A stretch of DNA of 64,000 nucleotides, taken from assembly GCF_000739775.1 (NCBI RefSeq), contig NZ_BBJH01000035.1, positions 1 to 64,000 on the forward strand. Reading direction: 5' to 3'. Origin of the DNA: Paraburkholderia heleia NBRC 101817 (GTDB lineage Bacteria; Pseudomonadota; Gammaproteobacteria; Burkholderiales; Burkholderiaceae). Position 1 is the first letter of the stretch; every line of letters begins with the position of its first letter. Position numbers and translations under genes: made by a program. Shown here piece after piece: positions 42,335 to 52,185 of this stretch. Under the pieces are notes generated by a model. It did not search any database and was not told where the DNA came from. It saw nothing but the letters and a program-made list of their open reading frames with translations.

Positions 42335-44703
42335 TATTGTGTGTGGCTGTATCTGGGGTTGGGCTGGTAGTTGCTCACGGGCAGCTGCGGCAGGGTGATA
42401 GCCGTATTGCCCGGCCCCTCGAACGTGAACGACGCCGCCTTGATGCGGAACTCACCCGGGCAGGTGAAAACGACATTGCCGTTCTCGATGGTCATTGACG
42501 CACCCCCGCTGGCCACCATCGCCTTCGTTTTGGCGTCCACGAGTACGTTCGCGCTGGCGCTCGACACGCGCAACTGCTGGTCGGAGAAGATGTCCATGGC
42601 GGCGCCCTGGGCCTGCATTTCGATCTTGCCCTTCGAGAAAATCTTGATGCCGAGCTTGTGCGCGCACAGCGAAATCAGTTCGCCCGCTGCCATGCGCAGG
42701 CGCTTGACGACGCTCACGTCCATGTCCTGACCCGCCGTGACGATCACGTTCTGGCCCGCCGAATGCTGTGCCGATTTCGGTGTCACGAACGCCATGCCGC
42801 CCGGAGCGCTGGCCAGCAGCCCCGCGTCGCGAAGCTCGTTCAGCCCGTCCAGGAGAACGGCCTGCGTGGCCCGATCCGCTGGCTCGGCATTGGCCTGCGT
42901 CGTCGCAGCAGCCAGCTCCTTCACGCGCTGCAGCGCGGCCTTCAGCTGTGCGACCGCGGCGGGCATGTCGAGGTGCGGCGTATCGGCTCCGGCCGCCGCG
43001 TCCGCCGAGAAGAACAGGCCCTTCGCCGCGCGCATCGTCCCCCACGATTTCGTGGTAGCCTCGAAGCCCTCTCCGCGAGGGAGCTTTTTGCTGTTGAGCA
43101 GGTAGCCCTGGTTAAAGGCCGTCTGGCTGTACACCGTCGCGATGCGCGCGCTTTCCTTGTCCCGCAGATCGTTGAACACGATCTCCGCGCCGAGCAGCGG
43201 CGCGCGCCAGATCGAGTAACTGAACAACGCATCCGAGCCACGCACCGGATCCTGATGGGAATGGTCGTGCAGGGCGCCGCTGATATGAAGGCGATCCACG
43301 TCCCCATGAGCCGCCTCGAGCATCACCTCGGTTCCCGGCAGCAGGGGCGAATGGAACCCGCCCTGATACGATGACGAGGGGCGCAGCAGGCGTAGGCTCA
43401 GCAGCCTGTTATCGGCGTTGCCCGAGCCCTGCAGGAACTTCGGCAGAACCGGGTAGCGACCGAACTCATCCAGGAAGGCATACGGGGTCGAGTCCAGGGT
43501 GCCAACGACGCCAACAACGGGGCCACCCAGAAAACGCCAGTCCCGCTCGTAGGCGAATTCAGGCCGGTAGGTCAGGTGCGCGGGCATCGCCTTGAACCGT
43601 GTATAGACCGGCTTCGTGCGGCTGCCCTTCATCCTGAACGAGGTCACCACGAAGCCGTATTCCGCGCTGGGCATCGTCGCGTTGGTCAGCCTGATCACGA
43701 CGCCCGGTGCGATGCCTTTCGCGTCGGTCCTGCCCGCGAGCGTCACCTGACGCGCTACCTGCTCGTCACGTCGCGCCTGCGCGAGCGCTTCGCCTTGCCC
43801 CTGCGTCAGGTGAAACTCCGTGCTGCAACTGATCTGGCCGAACACCGAGCGGTCGTCCGCATCGTCGGAGACGTTCGCCGTGGCCCGCAGCGGATCCTCC
43901 GGCGTGCGGTAGTTGCGCTCCCATACCTCGATGGTTGCCGCCACGAGTTCGCGCTGCTCGTGCACGGCCTGCGCCGCCTCGTGCCAGTTGCTGTTCAGGC
44001 CCGACCCGGCCAGCAGCGGCAGGTTGACCGACCGGATGTACGCGCGCGGGTTGTCCGCGAAAACGAGGATGTCGAGCAGCCCGTTCTCGCCGCGCTCCTG
44101 CCGATAGAACCAGAAAATGCCCTTGCGTTTCGCATGCCGCGTGATGAAGTTCCAGACGGACTCCTCGTACATCACGACCTGCTCCATCTTCTCCTGCGGC
44201 CCTTCGAGATGGAACTCAATGTCGAAGGCGTCGAAGTTCTGGCCGTCCACCATCAACTGGCGGACCATTTCCTCGAACGTGACATTCTTCATCACGTCGG
44301 ATCTGATGATCCGCTTGCACAGGGCGGCAAAGCGCGGCTCGAGGCGAATCTGGTAGGCGGCCTCGTCACGGCTCGTGCGGATGCGCTTCCAGCGCGTTGC
44401 CACGCCATTGAGGGTGGCCGCTGCATGGTCGACGGGACTCGTCCAGCTCGCCGAGGGCACCGATGCCCGCTCGTCGACCTGCAGGCCAGCACGCAGCCCC
44501 ACATAGTCCTTGCCATCAAGATTGAGCTGTGGCGACGTGACCGTGATGTCGACCTTGTAGTCCTTGCAGAGCCCGCCACGTACCCTGAAGTCAAGCACAT
44601 CGAGCTCAAGCGCCCGCTTGCCGATCCAGATTCTGAAATGCTGGGTGAGCCGCGCGCTCGGGTGGCGCAGCACATCCGTGAAGTTCTTTGTCACAGCATT
44701 CAT
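42334..44703 (-). CDS. vgrG: VgrG spike protein (TssI) with DUF2345 extension
   Basis: The 789-residue protein has the gp27-like N-terminus (LDVLDFRVRGGLCKDYKVDI, VWNFITRHAKRKGIFWFYRQ), the gp5 OB/needle region and a C-terminal DUF2345 beta-helix (VIVTAGQDMDVSVVKRLRMA through FEGPGNTAITLPQLPVSN). It trimerises as the puncturing spike of the secretion system. The effector gene starts at its stop (TAATG), so effector and spike are co-made. A duplicate of its last about 245 bases lies at 39225-39471. Confidence 0.93.
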   Translation of the reverse strand: MNAVTKNFTDVLRHPSARLTQHFRIWIGKRALELDVLDFRVRGGLCKDYKVDITVTSPQLNLDGKDYVGLRAGLQVDERASVPSASWTSPVDHAAATLNGVATRWKRIRTSRDEAAYQIRLEPRFAALCKRIIRSDVMKNVTFEEMVRQLMVDGQNFDAFDIEFHLEGPQEKMEQVVMYEESVWNFITRHAKRKGIFWFYRQERGENGLLDILVFADNPRAYIRSVNLPLLAGSGLNSNWHEAAQAVHEQRELVAATIEVWERNYRTPEDPLRATANVSDDADDRSVFGQISCSTEFHLTQGQGEALAQARRDEQVARQVTLAGRTDAKGIAPGVVIRLTNATMPSAEYGFVVTSFRMKGSRTKPVYTRFKAMPAHLTYRPEFAYERDWRFLGGPVVGVVGTLDSTPYAFLDEFGRYPVLPKFLQGSGNADNRLLSLRLLRPSSSYQGGFHSPLLPGTEVMLEAAHGDVDRLHISGALHDHSHQDPVRGSDALFSYSIWRAPLLGAEIVFNDLRDKESARIATVYSQTAFNQGYLLNSKKLPRGEGFEATTKSWGTMRAAKGLFFSADAAAGADTPHLDMPAAVAQLKAALQRVKELAAATTQANAEPADRATQAVLLDGLNELRDAGLLASAPGGMAFVTPKSAQHSAGQNVIVTAGQDMDVSVVKRLRMAAGELISLCAHKLGIKIFSKGKIEMQAQGAAMDIFSDQQLRVSSASANVLVDAKTKAMVASGGASMTIENGNVVFTCPGEFRIKAASFTFEGPGNTAITLPQLPVSNYQPNPRYSHTQ

Positions 44704-45437
44704 GCGCCATCCCTCTTCCTGTCCGCCTGAATGGAACGAAGCGGAATCATTGCCGTTGCGATTGAACGTGCCGCGAACGGAAGAATCTAGGACCGCAATG
44801 CAGACAGGTCAATCGGACTGGCGGGGCGGCGTGTCGAATATCCAACGTATTTGTCAAATGGCTAGAACTTTGGATTCCTATCATTTTTTGAGATGGAATT
44901 ACGTGATAGCGGCTGCAGATCGTCTGGCGACGCACAGGTGGTGCGAGTGGGTCCAGCGGGGGAAATGGCCAGATCTGCTGTTCGTGACCACGTAGCGCGG
45001 TAATGAGGAGCGTGGCGTCGTCGCGGGCATGCGCCTCGAGGCGCTCGGCGACCTGACCGCGCATCGCCAGCATGTCGCCCCGCGTTTCGTTCGCGTCAGG
45101 ACGTGCCGCCAGGCGCATGAGACCTGCGTATCCTCTTCAACCTGAAGCATATAGGTCGGCAACCGAAACTGACTGGGCCGGACATCTCTGTGCCGCAACC
45201 ACATGGGTCCGGTCATGGGTCCCGGCATCCCCAACGCCCTTAACGAACCGGGCGCGTAACTCATCGTTTTGCATTTCTCGCGCGATCTGCCTGCTGCCGC
45301 GAAGCCAGATGAGATTTCTGGCGAGCATGGGATCCACGCTCTGCCCGGTGGCGATCTGCCGGTCAACCCCGCGCTGCAACCACCAGGGCTCTCTTTATTG
45401 TCTTGTGCCGAACTCTATTGTCCGTTCACACCTCGGG
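44704..45437 (-). pseudogene. Gap with decayed, unrecognised coding remnant
   Basis: Upstream of vgrG, two minus-strand frames abut with a frame change near 45130: one reads DPMLARNLIWLRGSRQIARE, the next RGDMLAMRGQVAERLEAHAR and GHEQQIWPFPPLDPLAPPVR. Codon choice is G/C-ending in each, suggesting one gene broken by a frameshift, with neither a clear start nor a full domain. I cannot name it. The 150 bases nearest vgrG look non-coding and should hold its promoter. Confidence 0.35.
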
Positions 45438-45824
45438 TCAATGCAGCAATGCGACACTCAGCGCGATACCTGCCGCATAAGTGCCGATCGCACCGAGAAA
45501 TCGTGCGGGATTGGGTTTCGCCATCGTAGGAAACGCGATCAGCCCGACGACGAGCAGGCACCGGCAGAAAGTCGCCGCCAGGATCAGCGCGAGTGTCGCG
45601 GGCGAGGGCGAGTGTGCGCCCAGATAGAGAAACAGCACGGCCAGGAAGGGCGCATATTCGGCCGTGTTCGCGTGCGCGCGAACGAGCTTGTGCAGCAGGC
45701 GTGCCGGGTCTGGCGCGCAACCCGAGAGCGCGCCTTCGCGAAAGCGCAGCATGGAAATGCTCGCGCCGAGGCCAAACAGCAAAAGACCCAGCACGGCCAC
45801 ACAGGCCAGCGCGATTCTGTCCAT
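45438..45824 (-). CDS. MAPEG-family membrane protein
   Basis: The 128-residue protein has four membrane spans and the MAPEG signature LVRAHANTAEYAPFLAVLF (compare ERxHxNxxE). Eukaryotic relatives are glutathione-dependent or eicosanoid-metabolising enzymes; the bacterial role is unknown. It lies 24 bases past the diguanylate cyclase gene on the same strand, so the two may be co-transcribed. Confidence 0.88.
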   Translation of the reverse strand: MDRIALACVAVLGLLLFGLGASISMLRFREGALSGCAPDPARLLHKLVRAHANTAEYAPFLAVLFLYLGAHSPSPATLALILAATFCRCLLVVGLIAFPTMAKPNPARFLGAIGTYAAGIALSVALLH

Positions 45825-45848
45825 TAGAGACTCCTTGGCGAAAGGGGG

Positions 45849-47131
45849 CTAGCCGACTTCCACGCGGTTGCGTCCGTTGTCCTTCGCTCGATACAGCGCG
45901 AGGTCCGCGCGCTTGACGAGCGGCCCCAGATCGCGCTCGCCCGGCAGTCGCTCGGTCACGCCAATGCTTACCGTAAAAGGAACGGGTTTGCCCAGCCGCC
46001 AGGTGTGTTCGAAATTCTGCTGCTCGATTGCGAGCCGCAATTCTTCTGCCGCCGCCGTTGCCTTCCCGATATCGGAGTCGGGCAGCGCAGCGACGAACTC
46101 CTCGCCGCCCCAGCGGGCGAACACGCCGATCCGGCAGTCGGAGTTCATCACGACCTTGGCGAGGACGCGCAGCACTTCGTCGCCGATGTCGTGTCCGTAG
46201 CTGTCGTTGATCTTCTTGAAGTAGTCAATATCGAGAATGAAGACGGAGAGCGTGTTGTCCGATTCCAGAAGCTTGTCGACGGTGTCGGTGAATTCACGGC
46301 GGTTCGGCAGGCCGGTCAGCTCGTGGTGACGGCCTGCTTCTGGAGCAGGTCCATCAATTGAACGCGGTCGGTGATATCGCGAATCACGGCGGTGAATTCG
46401 ATCAGCCCGCCGACGTTGATTTTCGAAATCGCAATTTCGACGGGCAGCAGCGACCCATCCCGATGCAGCCCATACACGCGGTTGCGCTCGTCCATCTGGC
46501 GCGAGCGCACCGGCGAGCGCGCGAACTGGTGAACGTATTGCGAATGATTGGGGCGGTAGCGCTCGGGCAGAAGGTCCGTAATCGGTTGCCCGAGCATTTC
46601 CTCGGCGGAGTACCCGAACAGGTTTTCGGCGGCGCGATTGAATAGCGTGATGCAATGCTGCTGGTCGATCGTGATGATGGCGTCGTAGGCCGCGTCCACG
46701 ACCGAACGAAAGCGCGACGTGCTGACTTCCAGTTCGTGCGTCAGCAACATTTTCGTGGTGATTTCAAGGCCCGTTACCATGATTTCGAGCACGGAGACAC
46801 CGCTTTCGGCGTGGCGTATCGGCTTCAACGACAGGCGCCACCAGTGCGTTCCGTCCCTCAGGTCGTATGCCTGCTCGAGTTCGCGGGCAACGCCCGATTC
46901 GAAGCAGTCGGTCAGCTTCTGGCGGAATTCGGTTCGGGCGTAGTTGGGAATGAGCGAATCGAACGATGCCGGAAACGATTTGATCGCGCTGCGCCTGCCG
47001 CCCGTCATTCGCATGAAATGGTCGTTGCAGGCCGAAACCACGAACTGGCCCCGCTCGTCGCGGCCGATCATGGCCACGCTCGCAGCGATTTCGTCGACGA
47101 AATCGCGCATCATGTTCGACCAGTCGGCCAT
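45849..47131 (-). pseudogene. PAS-PAS-GGDEF diguanylate cyclase with a single-base frameshift
   Basis: From ATG 47131 (MADWSNMMRDF; AAAGGAGG upstream) the frame encodes two PAS-type sensor domains (to DRVQLMDLLQKQAV) and stops at 46316. The GGDEF domain continues in the next frame: HELTGLPNRREF, FILDIDYFKKINDSYGHDIG, and the active site RWGGEEFVAALP, ending at 45849. Adding one base near 46323-46328 restores a 427-residue protein. The GGEEF motif is a functional variant, so the enzyme was or is active. Either a recent mutation or a sequence error is possible. Confidence 0.75.
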
Positions 47132-47352
47132 CGAACCTCCTTTGCCGGTTGCCCAATACACTGGCGATATAGTAATCCGCATTGCGCGGCGGCGACGGGG
47201 CAATGTCGCCCCCTGGACGTTCTCGAACATGTCGAAGTCCGCAGCCCTGATTCCGCTGCGCAGGCGCGTCCGCGCGGATTTTTTTGCGCATTTTCGTACT
47301 TTCATCTTGTCGCGCTACTATTGCCCTACCGTGTCATGGGGAAACCGCGAAG

Positions 47353-47787
47353 ATGAAGTACGAGAACGCTCTGCAGCGAGCGATCAAGGGGCGCCTCGAA
47401 CGCGCCATGGAACTCGCCGAACTGTTCGGCCTGTTGATCATCGGCATTGGCACTGTGGCGGCTATGGGCGTGTTGATATGGCGCATGGTGCAATCGGACG
47501 GCGTGACGCTGACCGACCTGCTGCTGATGTTTCTCTACCTCGAGATCTTCGCCATGGTCGGGCAGTATCTCAAGGCGGGCCAACTGCCGGTACGCTTTCC
47601 GCTCTACATCGCCATGGTGTCGATTGCGCGGGACCTCATCCTGCGCGCGGGCGCGAACACGGAGCTGCATTTGCTGGCTTCCGCAGGCGCGATCGTGCTG
47701 ATCGCGCTGGGCGTGCTGATCATCCGCTTCGGGCAGGCGAAATATCCCAGCAACACCGACGAGCGGCGCATGGAAGAGGCGAAGTAG
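47353..47787 (+). CDS. PsiE-like (phosphate-starvation-inducible) membrane protein
   Basis: ATG 47353 gives 144 residues with about four membrane spans and family text LLLMFLYLEIFAMVGQYLKA and PLYIAMVSIARDLIL typical of PsiE-like proteins. The molecular function is unknown. An in-frame ATG at 47284 would add 23 atypical residues. It diverges from the diguanylate cyclase gene and is convergent with the IclR gene. Confidence 0.82.
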   Translation: MKYENALQRAIKGRLERAMELAELFGLLIIGIGTVAAMGVLIWRMVQSDGVTLTDLLLMFLYLEIFAMVGQYLKAGQLPVRFPLYIAMVSIARDLILRAGANTELHLLASAGAIVLIALGVLIIRFGQAKYPSNTDERRMEEAK

Positions 47788-47825
47788 CCCGCCCCGGCCA
47801 GACCTGCCGCCGTTGTGCCGCCAGG

Positions 47826-48647
47826 TTATCGCACGCAAACCGGGCCGAGCCGCGCGGCAATCGTGCGGCACGCGGCGAGCAGCGGTTCGATATAGCTGCG
47901 CTGCGCATCTTCCTGGCGGCGAAACATCGGCATGCTGACGCTCACGCAGCCCACGGCGCGGCCATCGGCGCCGAGGATCGCCGCGCCGTAACACCAGATC
48001 GATTGCTCGTTTTCCTCGCGGTCTTCTGCGTAACCGCGCTGCGCCGTGAGTTCGATCTCGTCGCGGATCGCGCCGAGGTCGGTCATCGTATGCTCGGTGA
48101 AGCGCACGCGCGGCGCCTGCGCGAGCAAGGGCTCGCGCTCGGCCGGCGTGAGCGTGGCGAGCCAGGCTTTGCCGACCGAACTCGACGTGAGCGCCACGCG
48201 CGTGCCGATACGCGAGGCCATGCGCACGGCGTGCGGACTTTCGAGCTTTTCGATGTACACCATGGCGCCGTCGCTGGGCACGGCGAGATGCACGGTTTCC
48301 GAGGTGGTGTTGCGCAGTTCCATGAGCGCATCGACGGCGGCGATGCGCAGGTCGGAGCGCTCCCAGCTGCGGCTCGCGAGATTCACGAGACGCGGCCCGA
48401 GCGCGAACGTATTGCCGCCGCCACCGCCCACCGCCGCGACGAGCCCCTCGGCCTGCAGTGCGGCGACGATGCGATGCACGGTCGGACGCGGGTAGCCGCT
48501 CGCGGCCACGAGCTTCGCGATGTTCGGCGGCGTGCCGGCGTCGGCGATGAGCTGCAGCACGGCGATGAACTTCGAAAAGGCGGCCGTGCCGGCAACGCTC
48601 CTGGCGTCGCCGGGTTGGGAGGAGGCGGGGGAATCAGTGGTCGACAT
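47826..48647 (-). CDS. IclR-family transcriptional regulator
   Basis: ATG 48647 (MSTTDSPASS) gives 273 residues: an N-terminal winged HTH (KFIAVLQLIADAGTPPNIAK, GYPRPTVHRIVAAL) and the IclR effector domain (VGKAWLATLTPAE, RGYAEDREENEQSIWC, VGCVSVSMPMFR). It is the last gene of a minus-strand run of cupin, SDR, MFS and SDR genes and probably regulates it in response to the substrate or an intermediate. Confidence 0.92.
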   Translation of the reverse strand: MSTTDSPASSQPGDARSVAGTAAFSKFIAVLQLIADAGTPPNIAKLVAASGYPRPTVHRIVAALQAEGLVAAVGGGGGNTFALGPRLVNLASRSWERSDLRIAAVDALMELRNTTSETVHLAVPSDGAMVYIEKLESPHAVRMASRIGTRVALTSSSVGKAWLATLTPAEREPLLAQAPRVRFTEHTMTDLGAIRDEIELTAQRGYAEDREENEQSIWCYGAAILGADGRAVGCVSVSMPMFRRQEDAQRSYIEPLLAACRTIAARLGPVCVR

Positions 48648-48701
48648 CGGAAAGCTTGCGGGCACCATGTGTGGCGCCATTATGCCCGCAATTTCAGGCC
48701 A

Positions 48702-49430
48702 TCAGGCGCACAGATAGCCGCCGTCCACGGGCACGATCGCGCCCGTCATGAACGAAGCGGCGGGCGAGCAGAGAAACGCGGCCACATTCGCGACTTCTTG
48801 GGGCTGCCCCCAGCGCTTCATCGGCGTGCGCTCGAGTATGCCCTGCGAGCGGCCACTGTCGTCCTGCAGCGCCTGGGTGAGTGGCGTCGCGATCCAGCCA
48901 GGCGCAAGCGCATTCACGCGGATAGTGTCGCCCGCATAAGCAATGGCGAGTGAACGCGTGAGCTGCGCCACACCACCCTTGCTGGCGCTATAGGCAGGCA
49001 CGAGGCCGCCGCCGAAGAAGCTCAGCATCGAAGCCGTGTTCACGATGCAGCCCGAAGAGGCCTTGAGCAGCTCGCGCGCGCTCGAACACACACGCATGGT
49101 GCCATTGAGATTGATGTCGAGCACGCGCTCGAACGTCTCGATCTGGTGCTCTTCGCCGCGGCTGATCACGCCCGCGCAGTTCACGACGATATCGAGCCGC
49201 TCGAAGCCATTAACCAGTCGCGTCACGTCTTCTGTCGAACGCACGTCGAGCGAGGCGCGCTGCACGCCGGCATCGAGTGCATCGGGCATGCCGGCGGGCG
49301 GCGGCAGACCGGCGGCCGTCGTGCGCGCGCCGAGTTGCGCGAGGCGGTTGGCGATGGCCGCGCCGATGCCGGAGTGGCCGCCCGTTACGAGCGCGACCTT
49401 GCCCGCGAGGCAGTTGTCCTTGAATGTCAT
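48702..49430 (-). CDS. Short-chain dehydrogenase/reductase
   Basis: The 242-residue protein has the cofactor motif VTGGHSGIGAAIANRL, NCAG, catalytic Ser in IVNTASML and YSASK (Tyr-x-x-x-Lys), as in classical SDRs. It resembles 2-deoxy-gluconate or 3-ketoacyl-type dehydrogenases. It lies 28 bases past the MFS gene. The substrate is presumably the compound imported by that carrier, but is not identified. Confidence 0.9.
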   Translation of the reverse strand: MTFKDNCLAGKVALVTGGHSGIGAAIANRLAQLGARTTAAGLPPPAGMPDALDAGVQRASLDVRSTEDVTRLVNGFERLDIVVNCAGVISRGEEHQIETFERVLDINLNGTMRVCSSARELLKASSGCIVNTASMLSFFGGGLVPAYSASKGGVAQLTRSLAIAYAGDTIRVNALAPGWIATPLTQALQDDSGRSQGILERTPMKRWGQPQEVANVAAFLCSPAASFMTGAIVPVDGGYLCA

Positions 49431-49457
49431 GATACGTAATGCGAATGAATGGATGAA

Positions 49458-50759
49458 TCAGGTGAGTTGGGTCGCGGCCGCCTGGCGCTCGCCTTCAGGC
49501 GCGACTTCCCTGACGACGAAGAGATAGACGAACGCCGCGGCGAACGCAACGGCTGCGCTGATAAGCAGGGCGTTCACGAACGAATGCGTCTGGTCGACCA
49601 CGATGCCGGTGATGACCGGCGCAAACGAGCCGCCGAAATAGCCGCCGAAGTTCTGCATGCTGCCGAGCGACGCAACGAGATGGCGGGGGGCCGCGACGCT
49701 CACGAGCGCCCAGGCCGCGCCGCTCGACATGTTCACGAAGAACATCGCAACGGAAACATAGGTGATGGCGAGCGCGGTGCTTGGCGTGTAAGCGGCCGGT
49801 ACGGTGAACGCCGCCGCGCCGATCAGGCCGACACACAGCGGCCATTTGCGGCTGCGGATGGGCGCCATGCCGCGCTTGAGCAGGTAATCCGAAATAAAGC
49901 CGCTGCTCGCCATGCCGATCGTGCCGAACACATAGGGAATGGCGACGAGCCAGCCCGTATGCGCGATGGAAATGTGACGCTCCTTCTCCAGATAGCCCGG
50001 CAGCCAGGTGAGATAGAGCCACACCATGTAGATCACGCCCATGAAGCCGAAGATCATGCCCCACGTGTTGCGCTGCTTGAGCAGCATACGCCATTCCGCA
50101 AAGCTCAGTGCGCTTTTTTTCGGGGCTTCGGTCGCACCGTCTTCGAGCCATGCGGTTTCTTCTGCCGTGAGCGTGACCTGATCGCGGTTGCGATAGACCC
50201 CATACCAGCCGATCGAGACGAGCACGCCCAGCACGCCCATGATGATGAACATCGGACGCCAGCCGAATGTGAGCATCAGCACGGTAAGCAGCGGCGGCGC
50301 GATCATCGGCGCGATGGTCGAGGAGGAGACGAACGTGCCGGTTGGCGCGCCGCGTTCGCGCACGGCGAACCATTCATGAATGACCTTGGCGCCCGCCGGA
50401 AAGAGCGGCGCTTCGGCTATGCCCAGCACCACGCGCGCCGCCAGAAAATGGTTGAGCGTCTGGATGAAACCGCCCGTGACCTGCGCAAGCGACCACACGA
50501 GCATGCCGAGCCCGAGCATCACGCGCGAGCCGAACCGGTCGAGCATCGCGCCCACGGGCAACTGCGCGAACGCATAGGCGAGCGAGAATGCCGAAAGCAG
50601 CAAGCCCATTTGCGAAGCGTTCAGATGCAGTTCCTCTGCCACCGAATGATTGGCGATGGAAAGCGTGCTGCGGTCCAGATAGTTCACGATGCCCGCTATC
50701 GTCAGAAAGGCGATGGCTATCGTCTGTGTGCGTTTGAGCCTTTGCGATTTTCTGATCAT
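49458..50759 (-). CDS. MFS transporter, anion:cation symporter type
   Basis: ATG 50759 (MIRKSQRLKRTQTIAIAFL) gives 433 residues with 12 spans and the ACS-family early text GIVNYLDRSTLSIANHSVAE, typical of carriers for sugar acids and aromatic or aliphatic carboxylates. The motif MLDRFGSRVMLGLG lies between spans 2 and 3. It is flanked by SDR genes on the same strand and should bring in their substrate. Confidence 0.9.
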   Translation of the reverse strand: MIRKSQRLKRTQTIAIAFLTIAGIVNYLDRSTLSIANHSVAEELHLNASQMGLLLSAFSLAYAFAQLPVGAMLDRFGSRVMLGLGMLVWSLAQVTGGFIQTLNHFLAARVVLGIAEAPLFPAGAKVIHEWFAVRERGAPTGTFVSSSTIAPMIAPPLLTVLMLTFGWRPMFIIMGVLGVLVSIGWYGVYRNRDQVTLTAEETAWLEDGATEAPKKSALSFAEWRMLLKQRNTWGMIFGFMGVIYMVWLYLTWLPGYLEKERHISIAHTGWLVAIPYVFGTIGMASSGFISDYLLKRGMAPIRSRKWPLCVGLIGAAAFTVPAAYTPSTALAITYVSVAMFFVNMSSGAAWALVSVAAPRHLVASLGSMQNFGGYFGGSFAPVITGIVVDQTHSFVNALLISAAVAFAAAFVYLFVVREVAPEGERQAAATQLT

Positions 50760-50812
50760 GGGTCGTCTCCTTTTGGCTGTTATCGTGTGGGTGTCTTCGG
50801 GCGCGCCGTGTA

Positions 50813-51550
50813 TCAGTACGTGGCGCGGCCGCCGGAAAGATCGAATATCGCGCCTGTGCTGAACGTACAGGAATCCGAACAAAGCCATAGCGTGAGGTCG
50901 GCCACTTCGTCGACGGTGCCGAGACGCCCGAGCGGGCTTTTGTCGATCATCGTCTGTACGTGGGAGGGCGACATCTGCGCGAGCAGAGGCGTTTGGACGG
51001 CAGCGGGCGCAACGCCGTTGACGAGAATGCCTGTTTGCGCGAGTTCCTTGCCCAGCGATTTCGTGAGCGCGATTACACCGGCCTTCGCCGCGCTGTAGGC
51101 GGACGCGTTCGGCGTGCCTTCCTTGCCCGCGAGCGACGCCACATTGACGATGCGTCCCGAACCTGCGCGGCGCATGGCGGGCACAACGAAGCGGCAAACG
51201 TGATAGGTACGGACCAGATTGACGTCGACAATGCGTTGCCATTCGGCGGGGTCGCAGGCGTCGAGCGGCGCGGTCGAACCGGCGAAACCCGCGTTGTTCA
51301 CGAGATAGTCGACGCGCCCGAATTCGGCGAGCGTCGCTGACAAGGCCGCATCGATCGTCTCCGGGCGCGTGACGTCGGCTTCGATGTGACGGGGCGCGTC
51401 TTGCGTATCCAGCGGGCCGGGAATGCGGTCCCAGTTGACCGTGCGTGCCCCGCCGCGCGCGAACGCATTGCAGATCGCGCGGCCGATTCCACCCGCCGCG
51501 CCGGTCACGACCGCCACGCGCCCCGCGAAATCGTACTGGGCGCGGCTCAT
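50813..51550 (-). CDS. Short-chain dehydrogenase/reductase
   Basis: ATG 51550 (MSRAQYDFAGRVAVVTG) gives 245 residues with VTGAAGGIGRAICNAF, NNAGFAG, catalytic Ser in VNVASLAG and YSAAK. The start overlaps the cupin stop by four bases (ATGA), so they are coupled. Two SDRs in one operon suggest sequential oxidation or epimerisation of a hydroxylated substrate. Confidence 0.9.
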   Translation of the reverse strand: MSRAQYDFAGRVAVVTGAAGGIGRAICNAFARGGARTVNWDRIPGPLDTQDAPRHIEADVTRPETIDAALSATLAEFGRVDYLVNNAGFAGSTAPLDACDPAEWQRIVDVNLVRTYHVCRFVVPAMRRAGSGRIVNVASLAGKEGTPNASAYSAAKAGVIALTKSLGKELAQTGILVNGVAPAAVQTPLLAQMSPSHVQTMIDKSPLGRLGTVDEVADLTLWLCSDSCTFSTGAIFDLSGGRATY

Positions 51551-52068
51551 CGGATGAACTGGTCCACGTAACTCTCGCCAAGACCCACCGCCGCGTAATG
51601 CTTGCGGCACATGTCGATCTTCGTGAACACGTCTTCATAGCCCGCGTAGCCGCCCCACGGATCGCAATAGAACATCACGCCGTTCACCTGGAAGCAGGTG
51701 ATCATCTCCTCGACGTCGTCCGGTACGTAAAGCGTGTGCGTTTCGCCGGGGGGTTCGAACACGTAGCTGCCTTCGGTCGCTTCCCAGTCGTGCTCCAGAT
51801 AGCGCCAGCGGCCCTTGAGCACCATGCCGTGAACGGCCTGTGGATGCCGGTGCCTGCTCAGGACACCTGATTTACGCACGCGCAGCAAATTCATCCAGTA
51901 ACCCTGTGCCGTGTTCAGACACAGCGGGCGGAACCACACGTTCTCGGCCTGGGGCACCCACACGCGCTCGTCGATGGGAATGGCGTGGGGAATCACGATT
52001 TCCTGCTGCGCTTCCTTGGGGAACGGAAGCTGATACGGCGTCATGGGGGAATAGGTGTTGTCCGTCAT
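51547..52068 (-). CDS. Cupin, 2,4'-dihydroxyacetophenone dioxygenase-like
   Basis: ATG 52068 (MTDNTYSPMTPYQL) gives 173 residues. Metal-site text is SRHRHPQAVHGMVLKG (His cluster) and PPGETHTLYVPD in a single cupin barrel; the family includes 2,4'-dihydroxyacetophenone dioxygenase, a C-C-cleaving iron enzyme, and many uncharacterised relatives. It heads the SDR/MFS/SDR/IclR run. The true substrate is uncertain. Confidence 0.8.
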   Translation of the reverse strand: MTDNTYSPMTPYQLPFPKEAQQEIVIPHAIPIDERVWVPQAENVWFRPLCLNTAQGYWMNLLRVRKSGVLSRHRHPQAVHGMVLKGRWRYLEHDWEATEGSYVFEPPGETHTLYVPDDVEEMITCFQVNGVMFYCDPWGGYAGYEDVFTKIDMCRKHYAAVGLGESYVDQFIR

Positions 52069-52185
52069 CCGTCGCTCTTGTTTTGTCCACAATATGGACG
52101 CGAAGTCCACGATATGGTTCATTGTGCGCGAGGGATTTGATGTAGGTCAATGCCAGGGTTTCCCCCGTGTTCGGCGTCTGCGCAC

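Noticed and set aside
49449..51098. 549-codon plus-strand frame opposite MFS and SDR genes
   Set aside because: Composition is dominated by Arg, Glu, His and Asp as in other shadows, and it spans two well-supported minus-strand genes.
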